From an uncultured Sphingobium sp. (GTDB taxonomy: Bacteria > Pseudomonadota > Alphaproteobacteria > Sphingomonadales > Sphingomonadaceae): a DNA stretch of 18,238 bases. This document shows positions 14,048 to 18,238 of the stretch, piece after piece; position 1 is the stretch's first letter; each line of letters starts with the position of its first letter. Where the stretch lies: positions 1 through 18,238 of the forward strand of contig CAMLFF010000029.1 in NCBI GenBank assembly GCA_946479185.1, read 5' to 3'. The notes under the pieces are model-generated. The model made no database searches. It was not told the origin of the DNA and worked only from the letters and a program-made list of their open reading frames with translations. Both the position numbers and the translations under genes were made by a program.

Positions 14048-16375
14048 ATGGCGAGCCGGGCACCGATGAATCGGACCCCCGAGTGGCAGGCGATGCTTCG
14101 CCGGAGCCTCATCCGCATCAGCACCTTTCTGGGCTCGATCGGGCTGTACGCGCTCGCGCTTTTCCTGTTCCTCGCGCTGCTGAGCTATAAGGTGAGCGAT
14201 CAGGCGCTCAACACCGCTGCTGGCTCCGGCGTTGGCAATCTCATGGGATCGATGGGCGCCTGGGCCTCGGATATTCTTTATACCATAGGCGGGCTGCCCA
14301 TCGTCCTCATCCTGCCCCTCATCCTCGTCAGCGCCCGCAGGCTCTGGGCGGATCAGGATATGAGCGGCTGGCAAGGCCAGATTGGCCGCTGCCTGCTTGG
14401 TATCGTGCTGATCGGCACCGGACTGTGGCTGGCCCAGCCCGAGCCTCTCGTCGGCCTCCCCGCGCGCTGGGGCGGCGTCATCGGTTTCCTGATTTCGCAT
14501 GGCATCACCAACCTGACCGCGCGCCTTGGTGAGACCCCGGATCTGATCCTGCAATGGATATTGCTGGTGGTAAGCATCGGCGCGGGCTTCTGGCTCTGGG
14601 TGCGCAGCCTCGCGCTTGAAAAGCCGCTCTGGCACCTTGCCCGCCCGGTGATGCCCGCGCTGAAAATGCCCTGGGCCGGGCGGTCGCGCGATGTGGTCGA
14701 AAATGACGATTTCGGCGAGGATCGCCCCGCGCCCCGTGAGGCCGAGCCGCGCCGCGCCGTCGAGGCTGCTGCGCCGCGCCAGCCCATTACCATCCAGTCG
14801 CCCAATAATAATGCCGTCACCAAGGCCTTCGGGCCGGTTTCGGGTCAGGAAGATCTGTTCGGCAATGCCGCTTTGCCCTCGCCGGACCTGCTCACGCCCG
14901 CGCCAGAAAGCGCGATCGTCAAAATCGATCGGCAGGGTCTGGAGCGCAATGCGCGCCTGCTCGAAACCGTGCTGGATGATTTCCACGTCAAAGGCTCGAT
15001 TACCGAGGTTCGCCCCGGGCCGGTCGTAACCATGTATGAGCTCGATCCCGCGCCCGGCATCAAGGCAAGCCGTGTCATTCAGCTGGCGGATGATATTGCG
15101 CGCAATATGTCCGCGCTCTCAGCGCGTGTTGCGACCATTCCGGGTCGCACGGTCATCGGCATCGAGCTGCCCAATACCCATCGCGAGTCCGTGGTGCTGC
15201 ACCAGCTCATCACCAGCCAGCAATTTGCCGATAGCAAAGCATCGCTACCGATCATTTTGGGCAAGAATATTTTTGGTGAGCCGGTGATCGCGGACCTCGC
15301 CGGAATGCCGCATCTCCTCGTGGCAGGCACCACCGGCTCGGGTAAGTCGGTGGGCCTCAACGCCATGATCGTCTCGTTGCTCTACAGGCTCACGCCTGAT
15401 GAGCTGCGCCTCATCATGATCGATCCCAAGATGCTGGAACTGAGCATCTACGACAACATCCCTCATCTGCTTTCCCCGGTCGTGACCGAACCTGCCAAGG
15501 CGATCCGCTCGCTCAAATGGGCGGTGGAGCAGATGGAAGATCGCTATCGCATGATGGCCTCCATCGGCGTGCGTAACCTTGCCGGTTATAATGAGAAGGT
15601 CCGTGCCGCGCGCGCCAAGGGCAAGTCGCTGGGCCGCCGCGTGCAGACCGGCTTTGATGAGCAGACCCGCCAGCCGGTGTATGAGGAGGAGGAGTTGGAT
15701 TATCAGCCGCTCCCGCAGATCGTCATCATCGTGGACGAGCTGGCCGATCTGATGATGACGGCAGGCAAGGAAGTCGAATTCCTCATCCAGCGCCTTGCGC
15801 AAAAGGCGCGGGCTGCCGGTATCCATCTCATCCTCGCGACGCAGCGCCCCTCGGTCGACGTCATCACCGGTGTTATCAAAGCCAACCTGCCCACACGCAT
15901 CAGCTTCTTCGTCACCAGCAAGATCGATTCGCGCACCATTTTGGGCGAGCAGGGCGCAGAGCAATTGCTGGGCAAGGGCGATATGCTGTTCATGGCGAGC
16001 GGCAAGGGTCTGCAGCGTGTGCATGGCCCATTCGTGAGTGATGATGAAGTGCGCCACATTGCCGATCATTGGCGCTCAAAGGGCCAGCCCGATTATATCT
16101 CTGCCGTCACCGAGGAGCCGGAAGACGGCAGCTTCGCGCTCGATGGCGTGGACCTTGGCGATGACAGCGCCGACGCCAAACTATTCCGCAAGGCCTGCCA
16201 GCTCGTGTTCGAGAATCAGAAGGCCTCGACCAGCTGGCTCCAGCGGCAGATGCGCATTGGCTACAATAGCGCCGCCCGCCTCATCGAGCGGATGGAGAAT
16301 GAAGGCATGGTCGGCGCCCCCAACCATGTCGGCCGCCGCGAAGTGCTGCGCGATGAGATGGGCAATCCGAAGTAA
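14048..16375 (+). CDS. ftsK: DNA translocase FtsK
   Basis: A septal DNA pump that segregates chromosome termini and activates XerCD recombination at dif, anchored in the division septum. With ATG 14048 it has 775 residues. Hydrophobic segments at about 25-48, 77-97, 113-130 and perhaps 140-153, and 167-188 form the N-terminal membrane domain; a charged, Pro-rich linker (about 200-290) is short compared with E. coli. The motor has Walker A GTTGSGKS (427-434), DPKMLELS (459-466) and Walker B IIVDELAD (560-567). The C-terminal winged-helix gamma domain (about 710-770, WLQRQMRIGYNSAARLIERME) reads KOPS-like sites. GGAG lies 11 bases before ATG 14048; ATG 14012 is in frame but has no ribosome binding site. 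GANTC sites upstream suggest cell-cycle control. Confidence 0.96.
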   Translation: MASRAPMNRTPEWQAMLRRSLIRISTFLGSIGLYALALFLFLALLSYKVSDQALNTAAGSGVGNLMGSMGAWASDILYTIGGLPIVLILPLILVSARRLWADQDMSGWQGQIGRCLLGIVLIGTGLWLAQPEPLVGLPARWGGVIGFLISHGITNLTARLGETPDLILQWILLVVSIGAGFWLWVRSLALEKPLWHLARPVMPALKMPWAGRSRDVVENDDFGEDRPAPREAEPRRAVEAAAPRQPITIQSPNNNAVTKAFGPVSGQEDLFGNAALPSPDLLTPAPESAIVKIDRQGLERNARLLETVLDDFHVKGSITEVRPGPVVTMYELDPAPGIKASRVIQLADDIARNMSALSARVATIPGRTVIGIELPNTHRESVVLHQLITSQQFADSKASLPIILGKNIFGEPVIADLAGMPHLLVAGTTGSGKSVGLNAMIVSLLYRLTPDELRLIMIDPKMLELSIYDNIPHLLSPVVTEPAKAIRSLKWAVEQMEDRYRMMASIGVRNLAGYNEKVRAARAKGKSLGRRVQTGFDEQTRQPVYEEEELDYQPLPQIVIIVDELADLMMTAGKEVEFLIQRLAQKARAAGIHLILATQRPSVDVITGVIKANLPTRISFFVTSKIDSRTILGEQGAEQLLGKGDMLFMASGKGLQRVHGPFVSDDEVRHIADHWRSKGQPDYISAVTEEPEDGSFALDGVDLGDDSADAKLFRKACQLVFENQKASTSWLQRQMRIGYNSAARLIERMENEGMVGAPNHVGRREVLRDEMGNPK

Positions 16376-16945
16376 GTGTCTCCGTCATGCGGGCGGCCAT
16401 TGCATGCTGCGCTCGTTGAACTGCTGACATCGGACGGCGAGCGAATGCGCGCGCTGGAAGCCGTGCGGTCGCTAGACTTGCCAGACTGCTGGATCGGCGC
16501 GGGCTTTGTGCGAAATGCGGTGTGGGATCACTTGCATGGCTATCCGCCGGGATTGGCGGGTAAGGACTTGGACGTCATCTGGTTCGACCCTGATCGGTCC
16601 GATGCTGTCATTGACCTTGAGCTAGAGGGCCGACTGGCCGGGCTAGCGCCGGGCCTTGGCTGGTCCGTCAAGAATCAGGCGCGGATGCATCGTCGCAACG
16701 ACGACTCACCATATAGCTGCGTTGCTCATGCGATGACGTTCTGGCCAGAAACCGCCACCGCAGTTGCGGCGCGCCTAACAACCGCTGGCCCGATTGAGAT
16801 CAATGCTCCCTTGGGGTTGGATGATTTGTTCGCGCTGCGCCTCGTTCCGACCGCCTCCTTCGCTGACCAGAAACGGCAGATATTCGAGGACCGAATCGCG
16901 GCAAAAGGATGGCTTTCCCGATATCCAAAACTGACCCCAAGGTGA
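16376..16945 (+). CDS. Nucleotidyltransferase-fold protein (DUF925/NTP_transf_6 type)
   Basis: A 189-residue protein with the small nucleotidyltransferase-like fold of the PF06042 (DUF925) family. WIGAGFVRNAVWDHLHG (39-55) is the glycine-rich helix-start motif and KDLDVIWFD (63-71) holds the Asp-x-Asp pair (Asp64, Asp66) expected to bind metal. ARMHRRND and the C-terminal GLDDLFALRLVP also match that family as I know it. No activity is known for these proteins to my knowledge. The first start after the ftsK stop is GTG 16376, immediately adjacent to it; later TTG 16400 or ATG 16444 would cut family sequence. No Shine-Dalgarno is evident, so translation may depend on ftsK. It separates ftsK from lolA, which often lie close together in Alphaproteobacteria. 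Confidence 0.75.
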   Translation: MSPSCGRPLHAALVELLTSDGERMRALEAVRSLDLPDCWIGAGFVRNAVWDHLHGYPPGLAGKDLDVIWFDPDRSDAVIDLELEGRLAGLAPGLGWSVKNQARMHRRNDDSPYSCVAHAMTFWPETATAVAARLTTAGPIEINAPLGLDDLFALRLVPTASFADQKRQIFEDRIAAKGWLSRYPKLTPR

Positions 16946-17013
16946 TGCATCCTTGTAGGAGTTTCTGCTGGCATTCAGTGGACATTCAAGGCGATGGCCC
17001 TATTTCTCCCCTC

Positions 17014-17667
17014 ATGACCATCGCTTTTACCCGCTTCATCCGCGCGCCCCTGCTTGGCGCTGCCCTTGTCCTACCACTGGCAAGCATAGCCCCAATCGCC
17101 ACCACCCCCGCTCTCGCGCAGACGGCATCGGCCGACCTTGCAAGCGTCAACAAGGCGATCCGCGCGATCACCACGTTGCGGGCGGATTTCACGCAGACAG
17201 ATCGTAACGGGCAAGTGCAGGGCGGCAAGCTGTTGTGGAAGCAACCGGGGCAAATCCGCTTTGACTATGGCAGCAATGATCTGCTCATCGTGGCCGATGG
17301 GCGCTCGCTGTACATGATCGATTATCAGGTCGCGCAAGTGCAGCGCTGGCCGATCCGCAATTCACCGCTTGGCGCGCTGCTCGACCCGAGCCGGGATATC
17401 TCGCGCTACGGCAAGCTTGCGCCGACGGGCGACCCGCGCATTGTGTCGGTCGAAGTGCGGGATGAGAAGCGCCCGGAATATGGCGTCATCAACCTCGTTT
17501 TCACGCGCAAGGCCAGCGCCCCCGGCGGGCTGGAGCTTTACGGTTGGGTCGCGCGGGATGCGCAGGGCAACCGCACGAACATCCGGCTGACTAATCTCTC
17601 CTATGGTGCGGCCATTGCTGACTCCGCCTTCAGATGGCGTGATCCGCGGCCCACTACGCGGCGCTAA
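17014..17667 (+). CDS. lolA: Outer-membrane lipoprotein carrier LolA
   Basis: A periplasmic chaperone that takes lipoproteins released by LolCDE and delivers them to the outer membrane. 217 residues, with a signal peptide ending PALA-Q (cleavage about 35/36). The mature half-barrel shows LRADFTQTDRNGQVQGGKLLWK, whose core GGKLLW and PGQIRFDY (about 75-82) are the family signature, then LLIVADGRSLYMID and WPIRNSPLGALL. I chose ATG 17014 because it starts directly at the signal peptide; the frame is open further up without signal character. No strong Shine-Dalgarno is visible. The gene follows the ftsK cluster and precedes xth, the usual alphaproteobacterial order. A palindromic repeat begins right at its stop and may end its transcript. 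Confidence 0.93.
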   Translation: MTIAFTRFIRAPLLGAALVLPLASIAPIATTPALAQTASADLASVNKAIRAITTLRADFTQTDRNGQVQGGKLLWKQPGQIRFDYGSNDLLIVADGRSLYMIDYQVAQVQRWPIRNSPLGALLDPSRDISRYGKLAPTGDPRIVSVEVRDEKRPEYGVINLVFTRKASAPGGLELYGWVARDAQGNRTNIRLTNLSYGAAIADSAFRWRDPRPTTRR

Positions 17668-17720
17668 AATCCTCCCCGACTTCGGGGAGGGGGACCAGCC
17701 ACCGGCTGGTGGAGGGGGGA
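17668..17720. repeat. Palindromic intergenic repeat, copy 1
   Basis: A ~53-base element made of two hairpins: an 8-bp stem (CCTCCCCG 17671-17678 with CGGGGAGG 17683-17690, 4-base loop) and a 7-bp stem (ACCAGCC 17694-17700 with GGCTGGT 17704-17710, 3-base loop), ending in GGAGGGGGGA. A related copy lies inverted at 17762-17819. The shared core is GGGGAGGGGGACC and the end GGTGGAGGGG. Such elements are scattered between genes in sphingomonads; I infer a REP-like element. Confidence 0.75.
17671..17690 (+). terminator. Hairpin after lolA, possible transcript end
   Basis: A perfect 8-bp GC-rich stem with a tetraloop starts three bases after the lolA stop. There is no T-tract, so it is not a canonical intrinsic terminator. 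Together with the second hairpin of the repeat it could still stabilise the mRNA 3' end or stop polymerase with Rho. Confidence 0.35.
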
Positions 17721-17761
17721 TTCAATTATAGACCTTATTCGAGAGGATGCGCTCGTGCGTG

Positions 17762-17819
17762 CTTCCCCTCCACCACCAGCTTTACTGGCGGTCCCCCTCC
17801 CCGTGCCGGGAAGGAATTT
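17762..17819. repeat. Palindromic intergenic repeat, copy 2 (inverted)
   Basis: Read on the minus strand this matches copy 1 with scattered differences: TCCTTCCCGGCACGGGGAGG, then GGGACC, a diverged middle (GCCAGTAAAGCTGG) and GGTGGAGGGG. The two copies face each other across about 41 bases of unrelated AT-richer sequence (17721-17761). Paired, they would form one large cruciform or a long RNA hairpin that can block transcription from either side. Confidence 0.72.
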
Positions 17820-17862
17820 AGCGAATCCCGCCACGAACCGAGCCTTATGCGCGACAGTCGAT

Positions 17863-17891
17863 TTGACGTCATAAAGCTGACAGATTTCATT
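17863..17891 (+). promoter_or_regulatory. Possible promoter for the putative small RNA
   Basis: TTGACG (17863-17868) and, 17 bases on, TTCATT (17886-17891). The -35 is good and the -10 poor. It would start transcription near 17898, just before the structured region. No GGAAC/GTT (EcfG-type) pair with proper spacing is present upstream. Confidence 0.25.
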
Positions 17892-17897
17892 CATCCA

Positions 17898-18047
17898 GCG
17901 CTCATCTGAGCTGCCTTATTCAGTGTCTGTGGCGTTGGGAACGAGACCGGGATTCCCCCCCTGTTGCCCGGATCGTCCTACGCCATATGCGCAATCCTAA
18001 GCGCTTTTAGAGACCCCCGTTCCACGCCCCCCGGAGCGGGGGTTTTC
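17898..18047 (+). ncRNA. Putative small RNA with C-rich apical loop
   Basis: No plausible protein is encoded here, but the RNA would fold well. A rod runs from 17928 to 17987: TGTGGCGT (17928-17935) with ACGCCATA (17980-17987), GGG with CCT, ACGA with TCGT, and CCGGG (17947-17951) with CCCGG (17967-17971). That is 20 pairs with small bulges, capped by a 15-base loop containing seven consecutive C (17955-17961). A strong intrinsic terminator follows at 18013. Its own loop also carries six C. The ends are inferred: the start from a weak promoter and the end from the terminator. The architecture recalls C-rich-loop regulatory RNAs of Alphaproteobacteria (such as GsrN of Caulobacter), but I claim no homology. 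A 6S-like RNA is a second option. It could instead be a long untranslated region. Confidence 0.5.
18013..18047 (+). terminator. Intrinsic terminator
   Basis: An 11-bp stem with one G-U pair (ACCCCCGTTCC 18013-18023 with GGAGCGGGGGT 18033-18043), a 9-base loop and a T-run (18043-18046). It is the best terminator in the window and reads in the plus direction. It does not directly follow lolA (345 bases away), which implies a separate transcript ending here. Confidence 0.8.
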
Positions 18048-18143
18048 TATGCCCGGTGCAGGTCGCCACAATGGCTGGCGCGCACATGAAAAATATCGCC
18101 GTGCATGCTTGGGGAAAAGCGCAAGGGCGGCTAGTGAACGCCC

Positions 18144-18238
18144 ATGTATTCAAATGCCGCAAAGCAGACCATCAAGGTCGCATCCTGGAACATCAACAGC
18201 GTCCGCGCCCGGCTCGAGATTGTCGAGCGGTTCCTGAC
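18144..18238 (+). CDS. xth: Exodeoxyribonuclease III (3' part outside window)
   Basis: The start of a DNA-repair exonuclease/AP endonuclease of the ExoIII family, acting at abasic sites. Only 31 codons are visible: after a short leader the sequence IKVASWNINSVRARLEIVER matches the conserved first strand of the family, including the Asn of SWNINSVRAR that helps bind the active-site metal. An in-frame TAG at 18132 makes ATG 18144 the earliest ATG. The Shine-Dalgarno is weak (AAGGG about 16 bases upstream). Its position after lolA is the common alphaproteobacterial arrangement. Confidence 0.9.
   Translation, partial: MYSNAAKQTIKVASWNINSVRARLEIVERFL

Noticed and set aside
15245..16069. Minus-strand open frame opposite the FtsK motor domain
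   Set aside because: An antisense shadow of a highly conserved gene.
17664..17909. Small open frames on both strands across the repeats
   Set aside because: They run through palindromic repeat sequence, have no ribosome binding sites and no protein-like pattern.
17938..17965. EcfG-type stress promoter (GGAAC ... GTT) inside the putative small RNA
   Set aside because: The spacing is about 20 bases rather than 16-17, and GGAAC is part of the hairpin stem.

Overview
The window is high-GC chromosomal DNA from an alphaproteobacterium, most likely a sphingomonad (Sphingomonadales). I infer this from the style of the proteins (DnaA with a short, diverged N-terminal domain I, FtsK, IspG, ArgH), the ftsK to lolA to xth order typical of Alphaproteobacteria, several GANTC (CcrM-type) sites, and a pair of C-rich/G-rich palindromic repeats of a kind common in sphingomonad genomes. 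There is no phage, transposon, CRISPR array, rRNA or tRNA that I can support. Most of the window is housekeeping sequence.

Layout. 1-2369: the end of an efflux operon, with an ABC-2 permease (5' end outside the window) followed by a NodT/OprM-type outer-membrane lipoprotein. 2370-2770: a relatively AT-rich upstream region of dnaA with three evenly spaced GANTC sites and possible RNA leader structures. 2771-4285: dnaA, standing alone without dnaN or recF. 4416-4976 (minus): a low-GC P-loop kinase, possibly acquired. 5078-5713 (minus): a TlpA-like thioredoxin lipoprotein whose start codon shares the palindrome CATG with the start codon of argH on the plus strand. 5712-8722: argH, a small lipoprotein (LptM-like candidate) and lysA, i.e. 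arginine and lysine/DAP biosynthesis. 8776-9555: siroheme synthase N-terminal module with an apparent remnant of the methyltransferase module. 9609-10487: SMP-30/gluconolactonase family protein. 10491-11143: a divergent pair of small genes (zinc ribbon; two-TM membrane protein). 11215-12381: ispG of the MEP isoprenoid pathway, followed 29 bases later by a class A beta-lactamase lipoprotein (12411-13373). 13364-13858 (minus): an unrecognised lipoprotein. 14048-17667: ftsK, a nucleotidyltransferase-family gene and lolA. 17668-18143: no protein gene, but an inverted pair of repeats and a strongly structured stretch ending in a good intrinsic terminator, which I propose as a small-RNA gene with a C7 apical loop. 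18144 to the end: the start of xth (exonuclease III).

The genes fall into separate units rather than one system: efflux; replication initiation; amino-acid, siroheme and isoprenoid metabolism; chromosome segregation (FtsK) and lipoprotein sorting (LolA). The least explained parts are the non-coding stretches: the dnaA leader, the ftsK promoter with GANTC sites around its -35, and the lolA-xth intergenic region. I could run no searches; family assignments rest on motifs read by eye and coordinates of structures were counted by hand.
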